The notes below the pieces were generated by a model. That model saw nothing but the letters and a program-made list of their open reading frames with translations, did not search any database and was not told where the DNA came from. Below, piece by piece: positions 1 through 8,065 of a stretch of DNA of 10,843 nucleotides. The first letter of the stretch is position 1, and each line of letters starts with the position of its first letter. Both the position numbers and the translations under genes were made by a program. Location: contig CAJOPI010000270.1 of assembly GCA_905236275.1 (NCBI GenBank), forward strand, positions 1 to 10,843. The letters run 5' to 3'. This stretch comes from an uncultured Lachnospiraceae bacterium. GTDB taxonomy: Bacteria; Bacillota; Clostridia; Lachnospirales; Lachnospiraceae.

Positions 1-1
1 A

Positions 2-1351
2 GTCGGTACAGCAGCCATGTTTTTGGCAATGATCGTACTTCTCTTCGCCTTTGACTGGAGAATGGGGGCTTCCTGTATGCTCGCTGTCGTTGTATCCGTA
101 GCTGCCATGTTTATCATGATGGGAGGTAAAAATGCAAAACTTATGGCGGAGTATCAGGAAGCACAGGATTACATGAGCAAGGCAGGCACAGAATACGTCA
201 GAGGAATACCTGTAGTCAAAGTCTTTCAGCAGACAGTTTATTCTTTTAAATCATTTAAGGATGCTATCGATAATTACAGCAGAAAGGCTGAAAAATTCGC
301 CATCAAGGTCTGCTGTCTTCCGCAGTCAGTCAATCTCACTTTCACAGAAGGCGCATTTATCTTTCTTGTTCCCGTCACCTTGTTCCTTGCTCCGAAGGCC
401 TATAAATCAGGAAATTTCGCCGGATTTATCACCGATTTCGCATTCTATGCGGTTTTTTCCGCAATTATTTCCACTGCTCTTGCAAGAATCATGTTTGCGG
501 CAAACGGCATGATGCTTGCCGATAATGCCATGAAACGAATTGATGAAGTGATGAAGGCTCCGACAATGGATATCAGCAATAGTTCGGAAATACCAAAGGA
601 TAACAGTATATCCTTTGATAATGTCAGCTTCAGCTACGAGGGCTCCGATATTCCCGCACTTGAAAATGTAAGCTTTAACGTAAAGCCCGGAGAGACCCTT
701 GCGTTAGTCGGTCCCTCAGGCGGCGGAAAAACAACTGCTGCAAGCCTTGTGGCAAGGTTCTGGGACGCGAGCTCCGGAACAGTCAGAGTTGGCGGCGCAG
801 ATGTTCGAAAAACAGAACCTCATCTCCTCATGGAACAGATAGCCTTTGTTTTTCAGAATAATCATCTTTTCAAGGCTTCTATTTTGGAAAATGTAAGGTG
901 TGCAAGACCCGCAGCGACAAGGGAAGAGGTTGAAAAGGCACTTGAAGAAGCACAGTGTAATGATATCCTTGAAAAGCTTCCCGATGGGATAGATACGGTA
1001 ATCGGAACTGAAGGCACATATCTTTCGGGAGGTGAACAGCAGCGAATAGCACTTGCAAGGGCAATTCTTAAAAACGCCCCCATTGTACTTCTCGACGAGG
1101 CTACGGCATTTGCAGACCCTGAAAACGAGGTTCTTATCCAGAAAGCCTTTTCGAAGCTGACGAAGGGTAAGACAGTAATCATGATTGCCCACAGGCTTTC
1201 GACAGTTATTAACGCAGACAATATCATTGTGCTTGATGCAGGCCATATAGTTGAGCAGGGAACGCATAAAGAACTGACAGGTTCGGACGGACTTTATTCA
1301 AAGATGTGGAAAGATTATAACAGCGCGGCCGAATGGCGCATTACGGCATAA
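2..1351 (+). CDS. ABC transporter, fused permease/ATP-binding subunit A (5' end missing)
   Basis: The reading frame is open to the left edge, so the true start lies outside; the first in-frame ATG (17) falls inside a membrane segment and is not a start. About 449 residues are present, whereas complete family members have about 580-600. Numbering from the ATG at 17: hydrophobic membrane segments lie around 2-37, 110-127 and 137-160, followed by an ATPase domain. Walker A is GPSGGGKTT (232-240), the signature LSGGEQQR starts near 336, Walker B ends in Asp360-Glu361, and the H-loop His is 392. All key ATPase residues are present. The D-loop reads FADPENE instead of the usual SALD type, a variant I associate with IrtA/YbtP-like transporters. 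The following gene starts 18 bases downstream and encodes a similar subunit, so the pair should form a heterodimer in the cytoplasmic membrane. Whether it imports (siderophore) or exports (drug, peptide, lipid) cannot be read from the sequence. Confidence 0.93.
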   Translation, partial: VGTAAMFLAMIVLLFAFDWRMGASCMLAVVVSVAAMFIMMGGKNAKLMAEYQEAQDYMSKAGTEYVRGIPVVKVFQQTVYSFKSFKDAIDNYSRKAEKFAIKVCCLPQSVNLTFTEGAFIFLVPVTLFLAPKAYKSGNFAGFITDFAFYAVFSAIISTALARIMFAANGMMLADNAMKRIDEVMKAPTMDISNSSEIPKDNSISFDNVSFSYEGSDIPALENVSFNVKPGETLALVGPSGGGKTTAASLVARFWDASSGTVRVGGADVRKTEPHLLMEQIAFVFQNNHLFKASILENVRCARPAATREEVEKALEEAQCNDILEKLPDGIDTVIGTEGTYLSGGEQQRIALARAILKNAPIVLLDEATAFADPENEVLIQKAFSKLTKGKTVIMIAHRLSTVINADNIIVLDAGHIVEQGTHKELTGSDGLYSKMWKDYNSAAEWRITA

Positions 1352-1360
1352 GGAAGGAGG
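1351..1360 (+). promoter_or_regulatory. Ribosome binding site fixing the start of ABC subunit B
   Basis: AGGAAGGAGG lies 8 bases before the ATG at 1369. This strong site supports 1369 rather than the in-frame ATG at 1333, which lies inside the end of the preceding gene and has no comparable site. It begins on the last base of the preceding stop codon, so the two genes are probably translated together. Confidence 0.85.
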
Positions 1361-1368
1361 CATATAAA

Positions 1369-3132
1369 ATGTTTGGCAAAAATTTCCAGCGAAAATATGC
1401 ACTTACAGAACAGGGCATAAAGAACACAAAAGAGGCTACCGTCTGGACTGTTATAGTAAACCTCACTGTAATGGCAGGCATGAGCATATTATTCATGCTC
1501 ATGAGCCGCTTCATGAATACCCTGGTGAACGGAAGTCCGATACCCGGAGCCGGAACCTTTATAGCTTTAGTAATAGTATTCCTTGCTCTTTCGGTAATTA
1601 CCCACAGACAACAGTATATAGCGACCTACGTGCTTGTATATGGTGAGGTCAGGGATACGCGCTTAAAGCTTGCCGAACGTTTGCGCAAACTCCCTCTGGA
1701 TTATTTCGGGAAGCGTGACCTTGCAGACCTGACAGAGACAATCATGGGAGACGTAAACCGCTTAGAGCATGTATGGTCTCACTGTCTTGGCTATCTGTAC
1801 GGTTCCTATATTTCGACAACAATTATCGCGATAGCTCTTTTTTATTATAACCCACAGATGGCTATTGCCTGTCTCTGGGCTGTACCGGCAGCATTTGCAC
1901 TCCTTTTCGGCAGCAAAAAGCTTTCAAAAAGGAATTCGGCGATTACAAAGAAAGCGGCTGTCGAGGTTTCCGACGGCATTCAGGAAATGCTGGAAAATAT
2001 GCGCGAAATCAGGGCTGTAAATCAGGAAGAAAAATTTATCAATAAACTTGATGAAAAAATAGATAATCACGAAAAGCTTGTGATTAAAGGTGAACTTTAC
2101 ACCGGAATTTTCGTCAATGCGGCAAGCATGATCATGCGTCTGGGTGTTGCTACAACGATACTTGTCGGAAGCAATCTGATTCTTTCCGGAAAAATTGATT
2201 TTATGCTGCTGTTTATGTTCCTGCTCGTTATCACGAGGATATATGCCCCCTTTGACCAGGCTCTTGCCCTCATTGCGGAAATGTTTGTGTCAGAGGTTTC
2301 GGCAAAAAGGCTCATGGAAATTTATGAGCTGCGAACCGGTGAGGGAAGCGATGTATTCAATCCGTCAGGCTATGATATAGAATTTGAAAATGTAAGCTTT
2401 GCCTATGAGGATAGTTACGAAGCTGACAGTTCAAGACGGGTACTGGAGGGAGTAAGCTTTGTTGCCAAAGAAGGCGAGGTAACTGCACTTGTAGGAGCTT
2501 CTGGTTCGGGCAAAAGTACGTCTGCAAGACTTGCCGCAAGGCTCTGGGATATTTCTAAAGGAACAATACGCGTGGGCGGTGTTGACATTAAAAATATCGA
2601 CTCCGAAACACTCCTCAAATCCTTTTCAATCGTTTTTCAGGACGTTGTTCTTTTTGACGATTCAGTTATGGAAAATATCCGTCTTGGAAAGCGCGGTGCC
2701 TCAGACGAGGAAGTTATCGCCGCTGCAAGGGCTGCAAATTGTGACGAGTTTATAGAAAAGCTTCCCGACGGCTATCAGACAAAAATCGGTGAAAACGGAG
2801 CCAAATTATCAGGTGGTGAAAGGCAGCGTATCTCCATAGCAAGAGCACTTCTGAAAGACGCGCCTATCGTACTTTTGGACGAAGCAACAGCGTCCCTTGA
2901 CGTGGAAAGCGAGACAAAGGTTCAGTCTGCCCTGTCGCATCTTCTCAAAGGAAAAACCGTTCTCGTTATCGCGCATAGAATGCGTACTGTCGAGGCTGCA
3001 GACAAGATAGTCGTACTCTCGGACGGCAGAGTTGCGGAAAACGGCAGTCCTGCGGAGCTTTACGAAAATCAGGACGGACTTTTCAGACGCATGGTTAATC
3101 TTCAGTACGCCAGTACCGGATGGAGTATTTGA
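1369..3132 (+). CDS. ABC transporter, fused permease/ATP-binding subunit B
   Basis: This is a complete 587-residue exporter-type half transporter. A cytoplasmic N-terminus of about 24 residues precedes an alpha-helical membrane domain (to about residue 310) with hydrophobic stretches starting near 25, 61, 148, 170 and 255. An ATPase domain follows: Walker A GASGSGKST (376-384), signature LSGGERQR from 480, Walker B ending Asp504-Glu505, and H-loop His536. Its D-loop is the ordinary ASLD form, unlike that of subunit A (FADP), so the two subunits are diverged partners rather than recent copies. Both retain a Walker A Lys, a catalytic Glu and an H-loop His, so two competent ATP sites are expected. 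The gene sits 18 bases after subunit A and the operon appears to end at the hairpin just downstream. The family is certain; the substrate is unknown. An IrtB/YbtQ-like siderophore importer is one possibility and a multidrug exporter another. Confidence 0.94.
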   Translation: MFGKNFQRKYALTEQGIKNTKEATVWTVIVNLTVMAGMSILFMLMSRFMNTLVNGSPIPGAGTFIALVIVFLALSVITHRQQYIATYVLVYGEVRDTRLKLAERLRKLPLDYFGKRDLADLTETIMGDVNRLEHVWSHCLGYLYGSYISTTIIAIALFYYNPQMAIACLWAVPAAFALLFGSKKLSKRNSAITKKAAVEVSDGIQEMLENMREIRAVNQEEKFINKLDEKIDNHEKLVIKGELYTGIFVNAASMIMRLGVATTILVGSNLILSGKIDFMLLFMFLLVITRIYAPFDQALALIAEMFVSEVSAKRLMEIYELRTGEGSDVFNPSGYDIEFENVSFAYEDSYEADSSRRVLEGVSFVAKEGEVTALVGASGSGKSTSARLAARLWDISKGTIRVGGVDIKNIDSETLLKSFSIVFQDVVLFDDSVMENIRLGKRGASDEEVIAAARAANCDEFIEKLPDGYQTKIGENGAKLSGGERQRISIARALLKDAPIVLLDEATASLDVESETKVQSALSHLLKGKTVLVIAHRMRTVEAADKIVVLSDGRVAENGSPAELYENQDGLFRRMVNLQYASTGWSI

Positions 3133-3143
3133 TACTACCCTTC

Positions 3144-3174
3144 ATATGATGACCCTGACATCATATTATTTTTT
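3144..3174 (+). terminator. Rho-independent terminator of the ABC transporter operon
   Basis: A perfect 8-bp inverted repeat (ATATGATG at 3144-3151, CATCATAT at 3159-3166) with a 7-base loop is followed directly by TATTTTTT. It lies 12 bases after the stop codon of ABC subunit B. The stem is AT-rich and therefore fairly weak. The right arm ends on the last base of the stop codon of the convergent cdd gene. On the minus strand no T-run follows, so it should act mainly on the plus-strand transcript. Confidence 0.7.
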
Positions 3175-3588
3175 AAGGTCATCTGCACCAAAGCCTAACG
3201 GAAGCAGTTCTTCGAGACTGAATATTTTATAGTCGTCAACGCTTTTTGCAAGAATAATCTTAAATTCACTGCTTTCGCAAAACTCTCTCATAACCTGTCT
3301 GCAAACTCCGCAGGGCGCACAATAATCTTTTATGACTCTGTTTGGACCGCCGACAATGGCTATCGCCTTGAAATCACGCTCGCCCTCACTTACTGCCTTG
3401 AAAAAAGCAGTTCTTTCAGCGCAGTTTGAAGGCGTATAAGCAGAGTTTTCAATATTGCAGCCATTATAAATCTTGCCCTCTTTCGTCATCAGCGAAGCGC
3501 CAACTGCAAAATTAGAATAAGGGATATATGAACGCTGCAGCATATTTATGGCATTTTCAATCAGAATCTTTATTTCTTTTTCTTCCAT
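3166..3588 (-). CDS. cdd: Cytidine deaminase
   Basis: This cytoplasmic zinc enzyme hydrolyses cytidine and deoxycytidine to uridine and deoxyuridine plus ammonia. The 140-residue length fits the short homotetrameric class. The substrate-contacting segment NIENSAY lies at 45-51. The Cys-Ala-Glu motif at 56-58 supplies a zinc ligand (Cys56) and the catalytic proton shuttle (Glu58). PCGVCRQ at 92-98 supplies zinc ligands Cys93 and Cys96. Three cysteine ligands are typical of the Bacillus/human-type tetrameric enzyme rather than the E. coli dimer. The ATG at 3588 is preceded by AGGAG with a 5-base spacer. It is the last gene of the nucleoside operon, 15 bases after the phosphosugar mutase, and provides entry of cytosine nucleosides into breakdown. 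Confidence 0.96.
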   Translation of the reverse strand: MEEKEIKILIENAINMLQRSYIPYSNFAVGASLMTKEGKIYNGCNIENSAYTPSNCAERTAFFKAVSEGERDFKAIAIVGGPNRVIKDYCAPCGVCRQVMREFCESSEFKIILAKSVDDYKIFSLEELLPLGFGADDLKK

Positions 3589-3603
3589 AATTGCTCCTAA
3601 AGA

Positions 3604-5289
3604 TCATTCAATAGAATTTACGATTTCCAGCAATGACTCTTTTATCTCGCTGTTTCTCCTGATAGCATTCTCCCTTGTATCCTGCTTTGTGTAGAAATAG
3701 AATTTAATCTTCGGCTCTGTTCCCGAAGGACGCACAGAAAACACGCTTCCATCTTCGAGTCGGAAACGAAGAACGTTCGAAGCAGGAATATCTTCATATC
3801 CGTTTTTAAAATCAATTACCTTTTCAACCTTAAGACCGGCTATTTCTTTCGGCAAATCAGCCCTGAGAGTGCTCATCATACGGGAAATCCTCTCTGCGCC
3901 TTCGATTCCTTCAAGAATAAGGTTCGGCTCATCTTCCGCATAGAAGCCGTATTTTTCATAAAGACCTGTCAATACCTGCCACAGACTTTTGCCCCGCTTC
4001 CTGTAGTAAGCGGCAGCTTCGGCAACAAGCATTCCTGCCGAAATCCCGTCTTTATCCCTGATATCCTCGCAGGCTGCGTATCCAACCGACTCCTCATATC
4101 CGAAAAGATAAGTATAGCCATTCTCTTCAAGAAAAGGTATCCGTCCACAGATATTCTTAAATCCCGTCAATGCTTCAAACATCTTTACGCCATAGGCTTC
4201 TGCCATTACGGAAGACATATCGCTCGTAACTATTGATTTTACCATGGCACCTTTTTCGGGCAGGGTTCCCGCGGCCTTGTGTCCTTCAAGGATATAATTT
4301 ACAAGCAGGTATCCTGTCTGATTTCCGTTAAGCGGTATATAATTTCCATCATCAGTCAGAATTTCGATTGCAAATCTGTCTGCATCAGGGTCAGTCGCCA
4401 TAAGCAGCTCTGCGCCAACCTTTTTACCAAGCTCCTCGCTCAGCTTGAAGGCGGCAGGTGATTCCGGATTCGGATAACCCACAGTTGTAAAATCAGGGTC
4501 GGGATTTCTCTGTTCTTCAACCACGTTAAAATTCGTAAAGCCCCTGTCCTTCATCATCTGTGAGAAGGGAACCGAACCGGCGCCGTTAAGCGGTGTATAT
4601 ACTATCGGTATCGCAAGGTCTATTTCATCACTTTCGTGGATTTTAAGTGCTTCTATTCTGTCGAGGTATCTTCTGTCCCATTCTTCACCTAATGTTTCAA
4701 CGAGTCCCTTTTCTTTTGCCTCGTCCAAATCCATTTTCTTTATACCTGAGAAGTAGCCCAGTTCTTCGATTTTCCTCATCATACCGTCGGCGATTTCCGA
4801 GCTGACCTGGCAGCCATCCTCCCAATATGCCTTATATCCGTTATAATCCTTTGGATTGTGTGAGGCTGTTATATTTATACCTGATATTGTGTGCAGCTGT
4901 CTTATCAGATATGCAAGCTGAGGGGTCGGGCGCATTCCCTTAAAAAGATAGACCTTTATTCCGTTTGCCGCAAAAATTGATGCTGCGAAATCTGAAAATT
5001 CCTTCGAAAAATGTCTGGGGTCATGAGCAATGACAACACCCTTTTTCATTGCTTCTTCGCCGCATTCCACAATATAATTGGCGATTCCCTGTGTTGCTCT
5101 TCCCACAGTGTAAAAATTCATACAGTTGGTTCCGGCTTTTATCTTGCCGCGAAGTCCTGCTGTCCCGAATTTCAGATCCTGAAAGAAGCGCTCTTTAATT
5201 TCGCTTTCATCATCTTTTATTTCAATAAGTTCCTTATAAAGAGGGTCATCCTTTGGAAGCTTTTCCAACCATTCATTATATCTGTCCAT
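3604..5289 (-). CDS. Phosphosugar mutase, alpha-phosphohexomutase family (probable phosphopentomutase role)
   Basis: This 561-residue cytoplasmic enzyme moves a phosphate between two positions of a sugar through a phosphoserine. Seen in the sequence: the active-site loop TASHNP with Ser143, the metal loop DPDADR with Asp300, Asp302 and Asp304, the sugar-binding loop GYEESVGY near 397-404, and the C-terminal phosphate-binding RPSGTEPK at 520-527. All four domains of the family are therefore present and intact. By sequence alone it resembles the phosphoglucomutase/phosphomannomutase group with PGM2-like length. Its place between deoC and cdd suggests conversion of (deoxy)ribose-1-phosphate to the 5-phosphate; this is inference from context. 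The ATG at 5289 is chosen because AAAGGTGG ends 5 bases before it; a GTG nine bases upstream lies inside that binding site. The start overlaps the end of deoC by 14 bases, indicating coupled translation. Confidence 0.93.
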   Translation of the reverse strand: MDRYNEWLEKLPKDDPLYKELIEIKDDESEIKERFFQDLKFGTAGLRGKIKAGTNCMNFYTVGRATQGIANYIVECGEEAMKKGVVIAHDPRHFSKEFSDFAASIFAANGIKVYLFKGMRPTPQLAYLIRQLHTISGINITASHNPKDYNGYKAYWEDGCQVSSEIADGMMRKIEELGYFSGIKKMDLDEAKEKGLVETLGEEWDRRYLDRIEALKIHESDEIDLAIPIVYTPLNGAGSVPFSQMMKDRGFTNFNVVEEQRNPDPDFTTVGYPNPESPAAFKLSEELGKKVGAELLMATDPDADRFAIEILTDDGNYIPLNGNQTGYLLVNYILEGHKAAGTLPEKGAMVKSIVTSDMSSVMAEAYGVKMFEALTGFKNICGRIPFLEENGYTYLFGYEESVGYAACEDIRDKDGISAGMLVAEAAAYYRKRGKSLWQVLTGLYEKYGFYAEDEPNLILEGIEGAERISRMMSTLRADLPKEIAGLKVEKVIDFKNGYEDIPASNVLRFRLEDGSVFSVRPSGTEPKIKFYFYTKQDTRENAIRRNSEIKESLLEIVNSIE

Positions 5290-5941
5290 CAGAACCACCT
5301 TTAACGATTTTTACTATTCTTGAAGTGCCGAGCCTTCCTGCTCCGAGCTCCATGAACTTCTCTGCATCTTCAAGAGAACTTATTCCTCCGGCAGCCTTTA
5401 TCTTAACAGCTGCTCCAACGCGCTCTTTGAAAAGCTTTACGTCTTCAAAGGTCGCACCTGCTGTACTAAAGCCTGTCGAAGTTTTGATGAAATCTGCACC
5501 GGCTTCGGTTACAAGCTCACACATCTTGATTTTCTCGCTCTCCGTCAGAAGACAGGTCTCTATAATAACCTTAAGTATATGTCTGTTACAGGCTTTTTTG
5601 ATTGCTTTTATCTCGTCAAGCACATAGTCATAATTAGCTGCCTTTAACTCACCGATATTTATAACCATATCAATTTCATCAGCACCGTCTTTTATGGCCT
5701 CTTCCGTTTCGAAGACCTTTACTGCGGTAGTATTTGCCCCATTCGGAAAACCTATTACCGTAGTGATCTTCATTTTATCACCCATATAATCCCGCGCTCT
5801 CTTTATAAAGCAGGGCGAAATGCAGACTGACGCACACGAATACCTAATCGCATCGTCACAGATAACCTTCACCTCATCCCAGCTGCTGTCCTGCTTCAAA
5901 AGTGTATGGTCACAAACCGCCAAAATTTCTTTAACATTCAT
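5276..5941 (-). CDS. deoC: Deoxyribose-phosphate aldolase
   Basis: This cytoplasmic class I aldolase splits 2-deoxy-D-ribose-5-phosphate into acetaldehyde and D-glyceraldehyde-3-phosphate, the last step of deoxynucleoside breakdown. The 221-residue TIM-barrel protein shows the N-terminal DHTLLK (11-16), GFPNGAN (64-70), and [12 protein letters not shown] (86-97) with the active-site Asp91. FIKTSTGF (151-158) carries the Schiff-base Lys153, and IKAAGGIS (181-188) carries the second active-site Lys182. The phosphate-binding end [11 protein letters not shown] follows. All catalytic residues are intact. The start is uncertain: the ATG at 5941 has its GGAGG 12 bases away, while a GTG at 5947 has it at an ideal 6 bases, adding two residues. 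It follows the nucleoside permease by a 64-base gap and overlaps the mutase gene. Confidence 0.96.
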   Translation of the reverse strand: MNVKEILAVCDHTLLKQDSSWDEVKVICDDAIRYSCASVCISPCFIKRARDYMGDKMKITTVIGFPNGANTTAVKVFETEEAIKDGADEIDMVINIGELKAANYDYVLDEIKAIKKACNRHILKVIIETCLLTESEKIKMCELVTEAGADFIKTSTGFSTAGATFEDVKLFKERVGAAVKIKAAGGISSLEDAEKFMELGAGRLGTSRIVKIVKGGSDGQI

Positions 5942-5953
5942 AATCACAATTCT

Positions 5954-5958
5954 CCTCC
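5954..5958 (-). promoter_or_regulatory. Ribosome binding site of deoC (start-deciding)
   Basis: GGAGG, within the purine run GGTGGAGGAG, lies 6 bases before a GTG at 5947 and 12 bases before the ATG at 5941. It rules against an in-frame ATG at 5983, which lies upstream of it and has only a weak AAGGG touching the codon. Confidence 0.65.
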
Positions 5959-6005
5959 ACCTCTTCTTCTCGTTCTTCTCCATCCCTTGGATTCGTTAAG
6001 ATTTA

Positions 6006-6944
6006 TCACCTCATTCCCTTGTCATAAGGTATTCCTTCTGCTTTGGGTGCTCTTGAGTTCTCCGAGGTCAGTGCCAGTACGATAAGTGAAATAATATAAG
6101 GCATCATATTGTAAATCGTACTCGGAATATTCATCGCCGCAAGAAAATCAATTCCCGAATATACGTTGGAAAGTGAGCGGAAAAATCCGAATAAAAGTGC
6201 TGCCAACGCAATACGATGAGGCTTCCACTGACCGAAAATCATAACTGCAAGTGACAGGAAACCAAAACCGGCAACACCCGTTTCAAATTTCCACTCACTA
6301 ACGCCTGCGGTAATGTAGACAATACCTCCAAGACCGCCTAAGAAGCCAGAGATCAACACGCCTGCCCAGCGCATCTTCAAAACGTCAATACCAACACTGT
6401 TCGCAGCCTGTGGGTGTTCACCGCATGCCATAAGGCGCAGACCGAATCTTGTTTTGTAAAGTACGATGTAAGATATTATCAATGCTGCTACAGCCATTAT
6501 CATAAACCAGCTCAATTCCATCTTTCCGGCGTTTATGATGAATGCTTTCCTGCCGTTTATGTACTGAACCGTCGCTGAAACATTGTCAGGATTTTCCGCA
6601 ACATTTATTGATTTCACCAGAACGGTTGCAACTGCTGTTGCAAGCATATTCATGGCTGTACCGATAAGTGTCTGGTCAGCCTTGAATCCTATTGCACTTA
6701 TTCCCAGAAGGCAGGAATACAGCATTCCCGACAAAACCGATGCAAGCACAACAGAAATAATGATAACTAAAGGTGATGCATTCGCAAGATATTTCATTGC
6801 AAGAGCTCCACCCAAAGCTCCGATTGCCATTATTCCTTCAAGTCCTAAGTTGATCACACCCGAATGCTCGGAAAAACATCCTCCGAGAGCAACGAGCAGA
6901 AGCACTGACGAAAAAAGTAAGGTATACTGCAAAAGAAGTGACAT
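6006..6944 (-). CDS. nupQ: Nucleoside ABC importer permease 2 (NupQ-type)
   Basis: This 312-residue integral membrane protein belongs to the branched-chain/ribose-type (BPD_transp_2) permease family, in the subgroup that works with BMP binding proteins (nupQ/yufQ in Bacillus). About eight to ten hydrophobic segments are visible, for example near residues 5-22, 30-50, 55-80, 92-108, 146-165, 222-240 and 280-298. The segment HSGVINLGLEGIMAIGA near the N-terminus is the conserved signature of this subgroup. It should pair with the upstream permease to form the membrane channel. Its ATG shares one base with the stop codon of that gene (TGATG), and AGGAGG lies 9 bases before the start inside the upstream gene. 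The symbol is given by family resemblance. Nucleosides are the expected substrate from the family and the operon. Confidence 0.9.
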   Translation of the reverse strand: MSLLLQYTLLFSSVLLLVALGGCFSEHSGVINLGLEGIMAIGALGGALAMKYLANASPLVIIISVVLASVLSGMLYSCLLGISAIGFKADQTLIGTAMNMLATAVATVLVKSINVAENPDNVSATVQYINGRKAFIINAGKMELSWFMIMAVAALIISYIVLYKTRFGLRLMACGEHPQAANSVGIDVLKMRWAGVLISGFLGGLGGIVYITAGVSEWKFETGVAGFGFLSLAVMIFGQWKPHRIALAALLFGFFRSLSNVYSGIDFLAAMNIPSTIYNMMPYIISLIVLALTSENSRAPKAEGIPYDKGMR

Positions 6945-8065
6945 CAGCTCTTACCTCCTTTCGCATTTTTATCAAAATGATTTTTCTTCATGTTGTAAAT
7001 ATTTATACAGTGCTTGAAGAAAAGCACGAATCCGCAGAGGTAAATGATTATCGCAGAGATAAGGTCAGAAACCTGTGACGGATAAATCTGTTTGTCGAGA
7101 TAAGCTCCTCCGCTGGATATATGCTGTATAAAATATGATGAAAAGATAGTTCCTATCGGATGCAGAGCACCAAGGAAGGTTGCCGCAATTCCGTTGAATC
7201 CCATTCCCGGAACACTCGCCTGCGAAACCGACCACTGTTCAAAGCCGCTGAGATACAGAAATGAAGCTCCGAGACCTGCAAGCATACCTCCGATAATCAA
7301 CGTAACGACAATATTTTTCTTTTCCTTCATGCCAGCATATTTAGCCGCATTTTTATTGTAACCGGTTGCCAGTATCTCATAACCGAATACTGTTTTTGAC
7401 AAAACAATCCATATAATAATTGCAATTATTACAGAAAGCGGTATTGCAATCGTAACATATTTATTATTTGAGAAAAATGCTCCGAGTCCCAATGTAGGAA
7501 GCAGTGCTGACGGATTCGTTGCTCCTACGGCAAGCGTATAGGGACTTGTACTTTCCTTGACCGGAGTAAGAAGCATATTCGTCGTATAAAGCGCTATCCA
7601 GTTCAGCATAATACCGGAAATAACTTCATTAACATTCCTGTATGCCTTCAAAAGACCTGTAATGCAGCCTGATACGCCGCCAGCAATCATCGCAAGCAGA
7701 ACGCAAATATACCAGGGACAGCCCAAAGCAAGCGCAGCATAAAGTGAAGCCGCCGCACCACAGACATACTGTCCGGCAGCACCTATGTTGAAAAGACCTG
7801 CCTTATAGCAGAACTGCACCGAAAGAGCGCAAAGAAGCAAAGGAGCAGTCTTTACAAGTGTATTACCAAAATACTTCATAGCCGCCGCCTGAGACGGATA
7901 TGTAAAGTAATTCTTAATGATCGTTACAATGGCATCCGGTGCACCTTTTGCATTTATCATGAGAAGCACAATGAATCCGACAAAAAGTCCCGCAATTATA
8001 CATATCAGCGAGGCAAGGATTGACTGGAAGGCTGTGCTTTCAAGCAGTGATTTCTTCTCTTTCAT
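6944..8065 (-). CDS. nupP: Nucleoside ABC importer permease 1 (NupP-type)
   Basis: This 373-residue integral membrane permease of the BPD_transp_2 family is the longer partner of the two channel subunits, as is usual for NupP/YufP. A hydrophobic stretch near residues 16-37 is followed by several more, for example around 87-110, 115-135, 200-222 and 250-270. The segments FCYKAGLFNIGAAGQYVCG (84-102) and VNEVISGIMLNWIA (144-157) match the conserved subgroup motifs. The start codon overlaps the ATPase stop codon by one base (TGATG), with AGGAGA just upstream. The C-terminus is basic and cytoplasmic in character (KKNHFDKNAKGGK). The symbol is assigned by family and gene order, not by a search. 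Confidence 0.9.
   Translation of the reverse strand: MKEKKSLLESTAFQSILASLICIIAGLFVGFIVLLMINAKGAPDAIVTIIKNYFTYPSQAAAMKYFGNTLVKTAPLLLCALSVQFCYKAGLFNIGAAGQYVCGAAASLYAALALGCPWYICVLLAMIAGGVSGCITGLLKAYRNVNEVISGIMLNWIALYTTNMLLTPVKESTSPYTLAVGATNPSALLPTLGLGAFFSNNKYVTIAIPLSVIIAIIIWIVLSKTVFGYEILATGYNKNAAKYAGMKEKKNIVVTLIIGGMLAGLGASFLYLSGFEQWSVSQASVPGMGFNGIAATFLGALHPIGTIFSSYFIQHISSGGAYLDKQIYPSQVSDLISAIIIYLCGFVLFFKHCINIYNMKKNHFDKNAKGGKS

Noticed and set aside
716..1267. A 183-codon open frame on the minus strand inside ABC subunit A
   Set aside because: It lies antisense to a clear ATPase domain with intact motifs, has a Cys-rich, low-complexity composition of the shadow-frame type, and shows no recognisable domain.
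1333..1368. Longer start (ATG at 1333) for ABC subunit B, overlapping subunit A by 19 bases
   Set aside because: A much stronger ribosome binding site (1351-1360) precedes the ATG at 1369. The extra 12 residues are simply the translated end of subunit A and the binding site in another frame.
5942..5983. N-terminal extension of deoC from an ATG at 5983
   Set aside because: The added residues are the translated purine-rich ribosome binding region (KNEKKRWRR), and DeoC proteins normally begin just before the DHTLLK motif.
6583..7017. A 144-codon open frame on the plus strand across the two permease genes
   Set aside because: It is antisense to conserved membrane proteins and crosses their junction, and it has no domain or convincing ribosome binding site.
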